Origin: Roseomonas populi
GTDB taxonomy: Bacteria; Pseudomonadota; Alphaproteobacteria; Acetobacterales; Acetobacteraceae
Direction: 5' to 3'
Length of the DNA: 64,000 nt
NCBI RefSeq assembly: GCF_024594815.1
Contig: NZ_JANJOU010000016.1
Span: 1 to 64,000 of the forward strand
A program made the translations under genes and the position numbers. Under the pieces are notes generated by a model. It was not told where the DNA came from, searched no databases, and saw only the letters and a program-made list of their open reading frames with translations. The first letter of the stretch is position 1; every line of letters starts with the position of its first letter. Positions 16,565-25,705 of the stretch are shown here, piece by piece.

Positions 16565-17544
16565 GGCGTGCGGCCGGCGCCGGTCCGCAGCACCGGCTCC
16601 CACTTGGCCATCTCCGCCGTGATGTAGGAGATGGCCGTCGCCGGCGAGTTGTCCGTGAAGGGCTCCACCCCCACCTCGGCGAAGCGCGCGCGCGTCGCGG
16701 GATCGGCCATCACCTGCGCCAGCGCCGCGGCGAGCCGGGCCATGATCGGCCCCGGCGTGCCGGCCGGCGCGTAGAGCGCCTGCCAGGAGGTGGCGTCGTA
16801 GCCCTCCACCCCGGCCTCCTGCAGAGTCGGCAGTTCTGGCAGCATCGCTGAGCGCTCCCGCGACGTCACGGCGAGACCCCGGACCCCGCCGTCACGCATC
16901 AGCGGCGCGAGCAGGGTCTGGCTGTCGATCATCATGTCCACCCGCCCCGCCAGCAGGTCTGTCACGGCGGCCGGCGTGCCGCGGTAGGAGACCACGGTGA
17001 AGCCCACCCCGGCCCGCGCCTTCAGCAGCTCGCCCGAGAGGTGGGAGCCGGCGCCCACACCCGTTGTGCCGAAATTCGCGTCACCGCCCTTGCTGCGGAG
17101 CCAGGCCAGCAGCGAGCCCACGTCCCGCGCGGGCACGGAAGGATGCACGGCGAGCACGAAGGGCTGCTTCCCGATCAGGCCGACCGGCGCGAAGTCGCGG
17201 AGGGGATCGAAGGGGAAGTCGGGAAAGAGCACCCGCGTCACCGCGTGGCCGGTGCCGTTGACCAGCAGCGTGTGCCCGTCCGGCGCCGCGCGCGCCACGG
17301 TGGCGGAGCCGATCGTGCCGCCGGCCCCGCCCTGGTTCTCCACCGGCATCGGGCGCCCCAGCACGCCCTGCATCCGGTCGGTCACGGTGCGGGCGACCAC
17401 GTCGATGATCCCGCCGGGCGCGAAGGGCACCACCACGCGCAGCGGGCGTGACGGGAAGTCGCCCTGCGCGCGCGCGGCAGGGGCGGCGAGAGCGAGGGAT
17501 GCGGCGGCCGCGGAGCGGTGCAGGAGGGACCGGCGACAGATCAT
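16561..17544 (-). CDS. Bug/TctC-family receptor
   Basis: Bug receptor, 327 residues. The start MICRRSLLHRSAAAASLALA was chosen because it opens the signal peptide (cleavage near ARA-QG); a GTG three codons earlier is possible. The much longer open frame upstream has no family resemblance. Ligand loops are VPFAPGGIIDVVAR and APDGHTLLVNGTGH. Close paralogue of 14588-15571. It is divergent from a leaderless binding protein, just like that paralogue but in mirror orientation, with a 165-base shared control region that holds an inverted repeat GCGCC-N8-GGCGC at 17629-17646. Confidence 0.9.
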   Translation of the reverse strand: MICRRSLLHRSAAAASLALAAPAARAQGDFPSRPLRVVVPFAPGGIIDVVARTVTDRMQGVLGRPMPVENQGGAGGTIGSATVARAAPDGHTLLVNGTGHAVTRVLFPDFPFDPLRDFAPVGLIGKQPFVLAVHPSVPARDVGSLLAWLRSKGGDANFGTTGVGAGSHLSGELLKARAGVGFTVVSYRGTPAAVTDLLAGRVDMMIDSQTLLAPLMRDGGVRGLAVTSRERSAMLPELPTLQEAGVEGYDATSWQALYAPAGTPGPIMARLAAALAQVMADPATRARFAEVGVEPFTDNSPATAISYITAEMAKWEPVLRTGAGRTP

Positions 17545-17709
17545 GGAGAGCACTCCCTCGCGGTGTCGGGCGCGGACGCGGCCCGAGGTTCCACCCTCGA
17601 CACGTTCCGGGCAAGTCATGCAATCCCTGCGCCATGATGAAGGCGCGCCGGGGCTGTGCAGCGCACGGCACCCGGGCCTAGTCTCGCGCCGCTCCGCGCG
17701 AGAGGACCC

Positions 17710-18633
17710 ATGTCGCCGATCATCCTGAACGAGCCGTTCCGCGCCGTCTTCTACGCCCCCTACTACGTCGCGGAGGCGCGCGGCGCCTTCGCGCGCCAGG
17801 GCCTCGCGCTGCGGATAGAGACGGCGGGCGATCCGAACGCCGCCGCCGGCAACCTGCTGTCCGGCCGCGCGGACGTGGCCTGGAGCGGTCCGATGCGCCC
17901 GATGCTGGAGCGCAGCCGCGATCCGGCCAGTCCGCTGCGGACCTTCTGCGCGGTCGTGATGCGCGATCCCTTCCTCCTCGTCGGCCGTGGCGAGCGGCCC
18001 GGCTTCCGGATCGAGGATCTCGCGACGCTCCGGATCGGCGTCACCGCTGAGGTTCCCACCCCCTGGTGGTGCCTGCAGGACGATATCCGCCGCGCCGGGC
18101 TGCGGCCCGAGGCGCTGGACCTCGTGCAGGGGCGGAGCATGGCGGAGAACGCGGAGGCGGTGCTGGACGGCGAAATCGACGTCGCGCTGCTCTTCGAGCC
18201 CTTTGCCAGCCGGATGGAGGCGCGCGGTGGGGCCGTGTGGTACGCGGCGGCGAATCGCGGCCCCACCGCCTACAGCGCGCTCTATGCCGCCGCGCCGCGG
18301 ATCGAGGAGCGCCGCGACGCGATGCTCGGCATGGTGCGCGCCCTGGCGGAGGCGCTGGACTGGGTCGAGGGCGCCGCGCCGGAGGCGATCGCCGAGGCCA
18401 TCGCCCCGCGCTTCGCCGATCTCGACCCGTCGATCCTCCTGGGCAGCGTGCGCCGCTACAAGGGGCTCGGCCTCTGGTCGACGACGCCCGTCCTTCCGCG
18501 GGAGGCGCTGGACCGCCTGGCCGGGGCCATGATCTCGTCCGGCGCCATGACGCACCATCCCGGCTACGAGTCCTGCATCGACCACGCGCTCGTGCGCGAT
18601 GCGCTGGGTGCCGGCCGGGTCGGCGATCCGTGA
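17710..18633 (+). CDS. Leaderless NMT1/THI5-like binding protein (paralogue)
   Basis: A 307-residue paralogue of the protein at 13550-14455 with the same leaderless beginning, MSPIILNEPFRAVFYAPYY; AGAGGA precedes the start. Shared blocks include EVPTPWW-LQDDIRRAGLRPE, GRSMAEN and LLFEPFAS; the C-terminus differs more. No signal peptide or membrane span is visible, so it should remain in the cytosol. A LysR regulator follows 55 bases downstream on the same strand and probably belongs to the same transcript. A cytosolic ligand-responsive or enzymatic role is possible. Ordinary transport is hard to explain without a leader. Confidence 0.8.
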   Translation: MSPIILNEPFRAVFYAPYYVAEARGAFARQGLALRIETAGDPNAAAGNLLSGRADVAWSGPMRPMLERSRDPASPLRTFCAVVMRDPFLLVGRGERPGFRIEDLATLRIGVTAEVPTPWWCLQDDIRRAGLRPEALDLVQGRSMAENAEAVLDGEIDVALLFEPFASRMEARGGAVWYAAANRGPTAYSALYAAAPRIEERRDAMLGMVRALAEALDWVEGAAPEAIAEAIAPRFADLDPSILLGSVRRYKGLGLWSTTPVLPREALDRLAGAMISSGAMTHHPGYESCIDHALVRDALGAGRVGDP

Positions 18634-18688
18634 GGCGCCTGGCGACGAGGAGGCCGGGCCTGGACCCGGAGAGCGCCCGACCCGCCCC

Positions 18689-19612
18689 ATGACGCGCCCC
18701 CTGGCCGGCCTTCCCGATTTCTCGGCGCGGGAGCTGCAGGCGGTGGTGCTCGTCGCCCGCTATTTCAGCTTCATTGCCGCCGCCTCCGAACTGCGCCTGT
18801 CCCAGCCCGGCCTGTCCCGCATCATTCGCAAGGTGGAGGATGGGCTGGGCACGGAGCTGTTCCGCCGCACCACCCGCCAGGTCACGCTGACGGCCGCCGG
18901 CGCGCAGTTCGTGCCTATCGCGGAGCGGCTGCTCCAGGACCTGACCGCAGGGGTGGAGGTGGTGCGTGGCCTGCGCGACGAGGCACGCGGGCAGGTGGCC
19001 ATCGGCTGCCCCATGTCCGTGGCCCAGTCCAGCCTCATCGGCATCCTGCTGGAGTACCGCAAGCGGCACCCGCAGGTGACCTTGGTGGTGCATGAGGGCC
19101 TGCAGAGCCTGATCCGGGAGGAGATCCTGAACGGGATCCTCGATTTCGGCATCGGCTTCATCCGCCAGCCGATCGACGACCTGCTGGTGGAGCCGCTGCA
19201 CGACGGCAGCTTCCACGTGGCGTTCCACCGCGATCATCCCTTCGCGCAGCGCGAGAGCATCCCGCTGCTCGACCTGCGCGACGAGGTGCTGATCTCCATG
19301 CCCCCATCGGCCAACCTGCGGCAGATCTTCGACGGCGCGGCGGCCAGCGGCGGCTTCCGGCTGAACCATGCCATCACCGTCAACACCTATGCCACGCTCT
19401 ACGCCCTTGTCAGCGCGCGGGCCGGGATCGCGATCCTTCCGGATCCCGGCGTCCCGCCGCCGGACGATGCGGTGCTGCTGTCCCGACCTATCGACGCGCC
19501 GCGCGTCGCCTCCCGGCTATCGGTGATGAGCCTGAAATCCCGCATCATGTCGCCCGCCGCCCAGCGGCTGAAGGAACTCGTGGTGGAGTACTTCCGGGAT
19601 AAGCGGGGCTGA
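18689..19612 (+). CDS. LysR-family transcriptional regulator
   Basis: DNA-binding regulator, 307 residues. The winged helix-turn-helix at about 18-75 (ELQAVVLVARYFSFIAAASELRLSQPGLSRIIRKVEDGLGTELF) is split here only for description; an effector-binding domain of the CynR/CbbR type follows, with GQVAIGCPMSVAQSS opening it and ARAGIAILPD near the end. The start MTRPLAGLPDFS fits the family. It is downstream of the leaderless binding protein and convergent with the Bug gene pair. The likely target is the divergent Bug/leaderless promoter at 17545-17709. Confidence 0.9.
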   Translation: MTRPLAGLPDFSARELQAVVLVARYFSFIAAASELRLSQPGLSRIIRKVEDGLGTELFRRTTRQVTLTAAGAQFVPIAERLLQDLTAGVEVVRGLRDEARGQVAIGCPMSVAQSSLIGILLEYRKRHPQVTLVVHEGLQSLIREEILNGILDFGIGFIRQPIDDLLVEPLHDGSFHVAFHRDHPFAQRESIPLLDLRDEVLISMPPSANLRQIFDGAAASGGFRLNHAITVNTYATLYALVSARAGIAILPDPGVPPPDDAVLLSRPIDAPRVASRLSVMSLKSRIMSPAAQRLKELVVEYFRDKRG

Positions 19613-19616
19613 CGGG

Positions 19617-20615
19617 CTAGTCCATCCGGATACCCATTGTCCGCACGATATCCTGATAGCCGGCGACCTCCGCCCGGATGAAGGCGGCGAACTCGCCCGG
19701 GGTGTTCGACGCCACCTCCAGCCCGAGGCCGAGGAGCCTCTCGCGGATCTGGGGCAGCGCGATGGCCGCGCCGGCGTGGCGCGCCAGCGTGTCGACCACG
19801 GCGCTCTCCATCCCGGCAGGGCCGACGAGGCCGATCCATCCGCGCGAGACGTAGCCGGGAAGTCCGGATTCCGCGACGGTCGGCAGCTCTGGCAGCCGCG
19901 TCACCCTCGCCGGCATGGTCACGGCGAGGGCGCGGAGCTGTCCGGCGGCGATCGGCTCCATCGCCGTGGGGATGGTCTCGAACATCAGCTGCACCTGGCC
20001 CGCGATCAGGTCGTTCAGCGCGGGCGCCCCGCCGCGATAGGGCACGTGGACGATCTCGACGCCGGCCATCCGACGGAACATCTCCGCCGCGATGTGCTGG
20101 GAGGATCCGGGGCCGGCCGTGCCGTAGTTCAGCTGCCCTGGCCGCGCCTTCGCGAGGGCGATCAGCTCGGCGATCGTCCTGGCCGGGACGGAGGGGTGCA
20201 CCACGACGACGTTCGGCTGCAGCCCGACCAGCCGGACCGGGGCGAAGTCGCGCGTGGGATCGTAGGGCAGGTTGCGGAACAGCGCCGCATTCGCCGCGAG
20301 GGAGGAGGCGCTGCCCATGAGCAGCGTGTAGCCGTCCGGCGGCGCCTTGGCGACGAAATCCGCGCCGACATTGCCGCTCGCGCCGGGCCGGTTCTCCACG
20401 ACGACGGGCTGGCCGAGGGATCGTGCCATCTCCCCGGCCATGATGCGGGCGACCACGTCGATGCTGCCACCCGCCGCGAAGGCCACGACCATGCGGATGG
20501 GCCGCGCGGGATAGGCCTCGGCCGCGCGGAGCGGCCGGGTCAGGGGAAGCAGGGCCGGGGAGAGCAGGACCGCGGCCGGCCAGGCGAGGAGACCGCGGCG
20601 TCGGATGACAGGCAT
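19617..20615 (-). CDS. Bug/TctC-family receptor
   Basis: Bug receptor, 332 residues. Signal peptide MPVIRRRGLLAWPAAVLLS to PLRAAEA, then VAFAAGGSIDVVAR and PPDGYTLLMGSASS. It shares the block GGAPALNDLIAGQ-LMFETIPTA with the Bug gene eight bases upstream, so the two are tandem duplicates that have diverged mainly in the C-terminal lobe. It ends four bases from the convergent LysR gene. It is probably the last gene of the operon that starts with the ThDP enzyme at 25477. Confidence 0.9.
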   Translation of the reverse strand: MPVIRRRGLLAWPAAVLLSPALLPLTRPLRAAEAYPARPIRMVVAFAAGGSIDVVARIMAGEMARSLGQPVVVENRPGASGNVGADFVAKAPPDGYTLLMGSASSLAANAALFRNLPYDPTRDFAPVRLVGLQPNVVVVHPSVPARTIAELIALAKARPGQLNYGTAGPGSSQHIAAEMFRRMAGVEIVHVPYRGGAPALNDLIAGQVQLMFETIPTAMEPIAAGQLRALAVTMPARVTRLPELPTVAESGLPGYVSRGWIGLVGPAGMESAVVDTLARHAGAAIALPQIRERLLGLGLEVASNTPGEFAAFIRAEVAGYQDIVRTMGIRMD

Positions 20616-20623
20616 GGCGGGCC

Positions 20624-21589
20624 TCAGTTCAGCGTGATCTTGGCGTCGGCCACGAGGGCGCGGTTGCTCGCCAGCTCGCGCGCCAGGAAGCTGCGGAAGC
20701 TCGCGGGCGTGCTCGGCACCACCTCGAGCCCGAGGTCGATCAGCCGCGCCTTCACCTCCGGCATCTCCGCGATCTCGCGCACGTGGCGGTCCAGCGTGGC
20801 GACGATCTCGTCCGGCAGGCCGCGCGGGCCGAGCAGGCCGAGCCAGGAGCGCGATTCGAAGCCCGGCAGCCCGGCCTCCGCCACCGAGGGCAGGTCCGGC
20901 ATGGCGGGGGAGCGGCTGAGCGTCGTGACGGCGAGCGCCCTCACCTGCCCGCCGCGCACGGCCTGCAGCGCGGTGGGGATCGTCTCGAACATCAGGTCGA
21001 TCTGGCCGGCGATGAGGTCGTTGAGGGCCGGGGCGCCGCCGCGATAGGGCACATGGACCATCTGCACGCCGGCGCGGAGCGCGAAGGCCTCGCCCCCGAG
21101 GTGCTGGGATGCGCCGATCCCGGCCGAGCCGTAGGTGAGCCGGCCCGGGTTGGCCTTCGCGTAGGCGATAAGCTCCTCCACCGACTTCACGGGCAGGGCG
21201 GGGCGCACGATCAGCATGCCCGGCTGCAGCGCGACGAGCGTGATGGGCACGAGGTCCTGCACGGGATCGAAGGGCATGCTGTTGCTCAGCGCGGGCGAGG
21301 TGACAATCGGCCCTGCCCCGGCCATCAGCAGCGTGTAGCCGTCCGGCGCGGCCTTGGTGACGTAGTCCGTGCCGACCACCCCCGCGGCGCCGCTGCGGTT
21401 GTCCACCATGAAGGACTGGCCGAGCCGGCGCGTCAGCTCCTGCCCGACCAGGCGCGCGAGGATGTCCACGCTCCCTCCTGCCGGGAAGGCGACGACGATC
21501 CGCGCGGGCCGGGACGGGTAGGCGTCAGCCGCCCAGGCCCGGGGCGCAGCAAAGGCCGCGACGAGCAAGATGATCCTGATCCACCACAT
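20624..21589 (-). CDS. Bug/TctC-family receptor
   Basis: Bug receptor, 321 residues. The leader MWWIRIILLVAAFAAPRAWA is hydrophobic and lacks the RR motif seen in most neighbours. Ligand loops are VAFPAGGSVDILAR and APDGYTLLMAGAG. It is the tandem partner of the downstream Bug gene. It follows the acyl-CoA synthetase gene by 104 bases on the same strand. A carboxylate that is activated to a CoA ester would be a reasonable ligand; this is an inference from gene order. Confidence 0.9.
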   Translation of the reverse strand: MWWIRIILLVAAFAAPRAWAADAYPSRPARIVVAFPAGGSVDILARLVGQELTRRLGQSFMVDNRSGAAGVVGTDYVTKAAPDGYTLLMAGAGPIVTSPALSNSMPFDPVQDLVPITLVALQPGMLIVRPALPVKSVEELIAYAKANPGRLTYGSAGIGASQHLGGEAFALRAGVQMVHVPYRGGAPALNDLIAGQIDLMFETIPTALQAVRGGQVRALAVTTLSRSPAMPDLPSVAEAGLPGFESRSWLGLLGPRGLPDEIVATLDRHVREIAEMPEVKARLIDLGLEVVPSTPASFRSFLARELASNRALVADAKITLN

Positions 21590-21693
21590 CGACCTCTCCG
21601 TTCACTGCGAAGGCCGTGCGACCGCGTATGCTCCCCGTTTCGTCTCAGTCGGCGGGGCGCATTCTGCGCTCCCGGCCTGTCTTGTCGAGCACG

Positions 21694-23814
21694 CTAGGCC
21701 AGCAGGATCCGTGCGTCCGCGATGGTGGCGCCGGCTGGGCCGGCGATCACCGGGTTGAGGTCGATCTCGCTGATCCCGGGATGCGCCAGGGCTAGGCCGG
21801 ACAGTTGCAGCATCAGCGCCAGGATCGCATCCCGGTCCACGCCGGCGCCGCCGCGCACGCCGTCCAGGATGGCGCTTCCCTTGATCTCGTCGAGCATGGC
21901 CTCCGCGTCGCCGCGCCCCAGCGGCAGGCGGCGGAAAGTCACGTCCTTCAGGACCTCGACGAAGACGCCACCGAGGCCGAAGAGCATCACCTTGCCATAT
22001 TGCGGGTCGGTGGTGACGCCGAGGATGATCTCCACGCCGCGCGGCGCCATCGGGGTCACCAGCACGCCTTCCAGCCGGGCGTCCGGTTGCCTGGCGGCCA
22101 CCGCGGCCCGCATCGCCGCGGCGCCTTCCGTGATGGCGGGCGCGCCGCTGAGGTTGAGGCGCACGCCGCCTACGTCGGATTTGTGCAGGATGTCGCGGGA
22201 GACGATCTTGATGGCCACCGGCACCTCCGTCAGCGCCGCCGGGGGAGCCTCGCCTTCGCGCAGCACCGCGAAGGGCGGCACCGCGATCCCGCTTGCTGCC
22301 AGCAGGCGCAGCGCCTCCGGCTCCAGCAGCGCGGAGCGGCCTTCGGCGCGCGCCGCGGCGATGATGGCGCGGGCCTCCTCCGTGGCGGCAGGCGGCGGCG
22401 GGGGCGCGGAGACGCGCTGGCGGGCCCGGTGGTACTCCTCGATGCCGGCCAGGCAGGCGGCCGCCACCTCGATGGAGCGCACCACCACGATCCCGGCGTC
22501 GCGCAGGATGCGCATCGCCTCGGTGTTCCACTCGGCATAGTGGTTCTGGACGATGATGGGCTTGCCCGTCTCCTGCGAGATCGCCGCCATCTCCCGCGCG
22601 GCCGCGTTCTCGGCCTCCCGGATCTCGTCGGTGTCGTTGCGGCACTGGTAGCCGCCGACATAGCCGACCGAGAGCATCGCATCGATGTTGGGGTCGGAGA
22701 GGATGGCGCGCGTGCAGGGCCCCAGGTAGCGCGGGTGCGGGTCCGTCGCGCCGCCATAGTCCACCGGGTTGTAGAGCTGGCTGGCGTTCGGCGTGGTGGC
22801 TTTCAGTGCCGCCTCGCTCTCCGGCTCCAGCCGCGGCATGGTCAGGCCGCGCTCCGCCAGCGCGTCCACCGCCTGCGAGATGACCCCGCCGCCCTCGGAG
22901 AGGATGCCGACGCGGAGCGCCGTCTTGCCGGCGTGGTGCGACAGCGCCTCGGCCACCGGGAACATCTCGTCGGAGCGCTCGACCACCACGATGCCAGCCT
23001 GGCGCATCACGCCCTTGCCCACGGCGTAGTCCCCGGCGAGGGACCCGGAGTGGGAGCGCGCCGCGCCTTCGCCCTGCTGCGTGCGCCCGGCCTTGTACAG
23101 CACGACGGGCTTGCGGGCGGTCACCTCGCGCGCGGCCTCGACGAAGGCGGCGCCGTCCTCGAACCCTTCGGCGTAGACGATGACGGAGCGGGTCTCTGCG
23201 TCCTCGCCGAAGTAGCGCAGGTACTCCGCGAAGCTGATGTCGCTCTCGTTGCCGACGCCGACGAAAGTCGTGAAGCCCGCCTGGCCGTTGCGGATGCTGG
23301 CCGTCATCAGCGACATGGCGACGTTGCCGGACTGGGACAGCACGCCGATCCCGCCCTTGTAGATGCCGGGCCAGCCAACGAGATTGAGGCCGGTATGCGC
23401 GTCGAAGATGCCGTTGGTGTTCGGGCCGATCAGCCGCACCCCGTGCCGCTTCGCCACCTCGATCGTGCGCGCTTCCAGCTCCGCCCCCTCGACGCCGGAC
23501 TCGCCGAAGCCGCCGGCGAGCAGCACCGCGCCCTTCACCCCCTTCTCCCCGCATTCGCCGATCACGCCCGGCGCGGCGCGCGCCGGCGTGCACACCAGGG
23601 CCGTGTCGATCGCGTGCGGCACGGCGGCGAGGCTGGAGTAGCAGGGCAGCCCGAGGATTTCGCTCTCCTTCGGGTTGATGGGGATGATCATCCCTTCGAA
23701 GCCCTGCCGGAACAGGGCCTGGATCGCGCGGTAGCCGCGCTTCGCCGGGTCCTTGGAGGCGCCGATGATGGCGACCGACCGGGGCTTGAGGATGTCGCGG
23801 ATGGGGCTGGGCAT
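21694..23814 (-). CDS. ADP-forming acyl-CoA synthetase (acetate--CoA ligase family)
   Basis: Fused alpha-beta NDP-forming acyl-CoA synthetase, 706 residues. It interconverts acid, CoA and ATP with acyl-CoA, ADP and phosphate. The CoA-binding Rossmann domain opens with SVAIIGASKDPAKRGY (13-28). The succinyl-CoA-ligase-like part carries GVLSQSGNVA and the phosphorylated His255 in AARSHSGSLAGD; the C-terminal ATP-grasp domain has VAIKIVSRDILHKSDVGGV. The ThDP enzyme gene lies 25 bases upstream. One plausible scheme is that the ThDP enzyme makes or cleaves an acyl-CoA and this enzyme recovers ATP or activates an imported acid. The acyl group is unknown. Confidence 0.9.
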   Translation of the reverse strand: MPSPIRDILKPRSVAIIGASKDPAKRGYRAIQALFRQGFEGMIIPINPKESEILGLPCYSSLAAVPHAIDTALVCTPARAAPGVIGECGEKGVKGAVLLAGGFGESGVEGAELEARTIEVAKRHGVRLIGPNTNGIFDAHTGLNLVGWPGIYKGGIGVLSQSGNVAMSLMTASIRNGQAGFTTFVGVGNESDISFAEYLRYFGEDAETRSVIVYAEGFEDGAAFVEAAREVTARKPVVLYKAGRTQQGEGAARSHSGSLAGDYAVGKGVMRQAGIVVVERSDEMFPVAEALSHHAGKTALRVGILSEGGGVISQAVDALAERGLTMPRLEPESEAALKATTPNASQLYNPVDYGGATDPHPRYLGPCTRAILSDPNIDAMLSVGYVGGYQCRNDTDEIREAENAAAREMAAISQETGKPIIVQNHYAEWNTEAMRILRDAGIVVVRSIEVAAACLAGIEEYHRARQRVSAPPPPPAATEEARAIIAAARAEGRSALLEPEALRLLAASGIAVPPFAVLREGEAPPAALTEVPVAIKIVSRDILHKSDVGGVRLNLSGAPAITEGAAAMRAAVAARQPDARLEGVLVTPMAPRGVEIILGVTTDPQYGKVMLFGLGGVFVEVLKDVTFRRLPLGRGDAEAMLDEIKGSAILDGVRGGAGVDRDAILALMLQLSGLALAHPGISEIDLNPVIAGPAGATIADARILLA

Positions 23815-23839
23815 GGGCGGGCTCCTCAGGACGGCCGGT

Positions 23840-25477
23840 TCAGGTGCTGCTGGCCGAGAAGCGCACGGTCTGTGCCCGCGCCGCCCAGTCGGTCACCACG
23901 TTCACCAGGGCCGGCCGCCCCTCCGCCACTGCCTGCGCCGCCCGCTCCAGGGCCGGCCGGATCTCCTCCGGCCGTTCCACGTACTCCCCATGGCAGCCCA
24001 GCGCCTTCGCCATCTCGTCGAAGCGCGTGTAGCCGAGCTCGCGGCCGGGCTTCTCGCGCTTCGGGTCGCCGGTCCAGCCGCCGTTGAGGCTTATCACCGT
24101 GATTACCGGCAGCCCGTGCCGCGCGGCTGTGTCCAGTTCCAGCCCGTTGAGGCCGAAGGACCCGTCGCCGTGCAGCACCAGCACGGTCTTGTCAGGCTTG
24201 GCCGCCTTGGCACCGAGGCCGAAGGGCAGGCCCACCCCCATGATGCCGAAGGGGCCGGAGTTGAGCCGGTGGCCCGCGACGTGGGTGGGGATGGTCTGGC
24301 GGCCGTAGTTCAGGATCTCCTGCCCGTCCACGCAGAGGATGGCGTCGCGCGGCAGGAAGTCCCGCACCTCCTTGCAGAGGCGCAGCGGGTGGATCGGCAT
24401 CTGGTCCGTGGCGAGCGCGGCCTCGGCGGCAGGCGCCTTGGCGGCGTCGATCCCGGCCAGCCGCTCCATCCAGGCGGTGTAGCGGTTGCCGCCCAGCGGG
24501 CCGGCCGCCTCCAGCAGCTGGCCCAGCGCGACGCGGACGTCCGCGCAGAGGCCGAGCGAGACCTGCGGCGTCGCGGCCAGCTCCCCCGGGTCGATGTCGA
24601 TGCGGATGATCTTCGCGTCAGCCGAGAAGCGCGGCGGCCGGCCGTGGCCGAAGACGTAGTTCAGCCGCGTGCCGAGAACGAGCACCAGGTCTGCCTCGCG
24701 CAGCGCCGTGGAGCGCGCGTTGGGGAAGGCGCAGCGGTGGTCCTCCGGCACCACGCCGCGGCCCTGCGGCGTGGTGTAGAAGGGCATGCCCGTCCGCTCC
24801 ACCCACTCCGTCATCGCGGCGGAGGCATCGGACCAGAGGACGCCGCTGCCGGAGATCACGACCGGCCGCTCGGCGGCCTCGAGCATCGCGATGGCCTGGG
24901 CGACCTGCGCCGGATCGGCGGCCGGGCGCGGGCGCTCGCCGAGCGGGGCCGGCCAGACCACGTCCGCCTCCTCTACGGAGGCGAAGAGCACGTCGCCTGG
25001 CAGGTCGAGATAGACCGGGCCCGGCTTGCCGGAGAGGGCGGTGCGGAAGGCGGCGGCGATGAACTCCGGGATGCGCCGCGTCTCGTAGACGCGCTCCGCC
25101 CACTTGGTAAGCGGCTTCATGGCGGAGAGCTGGTCGAATTCCTGGAAGGCGCCGATGCCGTACTCCCGCACGGGGCTGGAGCCGCCGAGCGCCACGACCG
25201 GCGCGCAGTCCACCAGCGCATTGGCGAGCCCCGTGCCGAGGTTGAGCGCCCCGGGGCCCGAGCAGGCCATGCACACGCCGGGCGTGTTGCGCAGCCGCGC
25301 GTAGGCGTGGGCCATCATGGCCGCCGCCTGCTCGTGCCTCACGTCGATGCCGCGGATGCCGAGGTTGAGGCAGGCCTTCTCGGCCTGCAGCATCGGGGCG
25401 CCCATCAGGTAGAAGAAGGTGTCCACGCCCAGCCGCTTTAGCGTCTGGCCCACGAGTTCCGCACCGGTCACCGCCAT
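23840..25477 (-). CDS. ThDP-dependent enzyme, oxalyl-CoA decarboxylase/2-hydroxyacyl-CoA lyase-like
   Basis: Thiamine diphosphate enzyme of 545 residues with the three usual domains. The catalytic Glu49 lies in GIDVRHEQAAAMMAHAYAR, followed by SGPGALN; the ThDP/metal motif is GDGSFG at about 437 with NGGW 29 residues later. The block GAFQEFDQLSAMKPLTKW looks more like oxalyl-CoA decarboxylase or 2-hydroxyacyl-CoA lyase than acetolactate synthase. It is first in the minus-strand operon with the ADP-forming acyl-CoA synthetase and two Bug receptors. A generic acetolactate-synthase-like label would also fit. Confidence 0.82.
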   Translation of the reverse strand: MAVTGAELVGQTLKRLGVDTFFYLMGAPMLQAEKACLNLGIRGIDVRHEQAAAMMAHAYARLRNTPGVCMACSGPGALNLGTGLANALVDCAPVVALGGSSPVREYGIGAFQEFDQLSAMKPLTKWAERVYETRRIPEFIAAAFRTALSGKPGPVYLDLPGDVLFASVEEADVVWPAPLGERPRPAADPAQVAQAIAMLEAAERPVVISGSGVLWSDASAAMTEWVERTGMPFYTTPQGRGVVPEDHRCAFPNARSTALREADLVLVLGTRLNYVFGHGRPPRFSADAKIIRIDIDPGELAATPQVSLGLCADVRVALGQLLEAAGPLGGNRYTAWMERLAGIDAAKAPAAEAALATDQMPIHPLRLCKEVRDFLPRDAILCVDGQEILNYGRQTIPTHVAGHRLNSGPFGIMGVGLPFGLGAKAAKPDKTVLVLHGDGSFGLNGLELDTAARHGLPVITVISLNGGWTGDPKREKPGRELGYTRFDEMAKALGCHGEYVERPEEIRPALERAAQAVAEGRPALVNVVTDWAARAQTVRFSASST

Positions 25478-25705
25478 GCTGGCTGCTCACCCTTTCAAGA
25501 ATAGTCGTCAAGTCGCGTCGCACTTCGAAGAGTGCGGCACTGCCGGATCGTTGGACCCAAGCCCTCGCGTCCTCATAGGAGCTGGCGTCCTGCAGACTTT
25601 CTCAGGCGCGGCATTTCATATCAATTCGTTTCTGATACCAATGTTTGATGCAGAAAATGCATCGGTCCGTAGAGTGGTCTGCCACAGAGGCTGCCCGGGA
25701 CACTG
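25478..25705. other. Intergenic control region with dyads
   Basis: Relatively AT-rich DNA upstream of the ThDP operon. It contains GATGCA-GAAAA-TGCATC at 25647-25663 and TATCA-N9-TGATA at 25619-25637, both possible operators or hairpins. No gene is visible. Confidence 0.35.

Noticed and set aside
13550-18633. Thiamine-pyrimidine synthase (THI5) identity for the leaderless proteins
   Set aside because: The fold is related, but the cysteine-rich and His motifs of THI5 are absent, and there is no thiamine gene context.
16561-18690. A 709-codon frame that could be read as a fusion of an unknown domain with a Bug receptor
   Set aside because: The first ~380 codons are the antisense of the leaderless binding-protein and intergenic DNA; the signal peptide at 17544 marks the true start.
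21805-24087. A 760-codon open frame on the plus strand opposite the acyl-CoA synthetase gene
   Set aside because: Low-complexity Arg/His/Ala-rich translation without any family motif; it mirrors the well-supported gene on the other strand, as is common in very GC-rich DNA.
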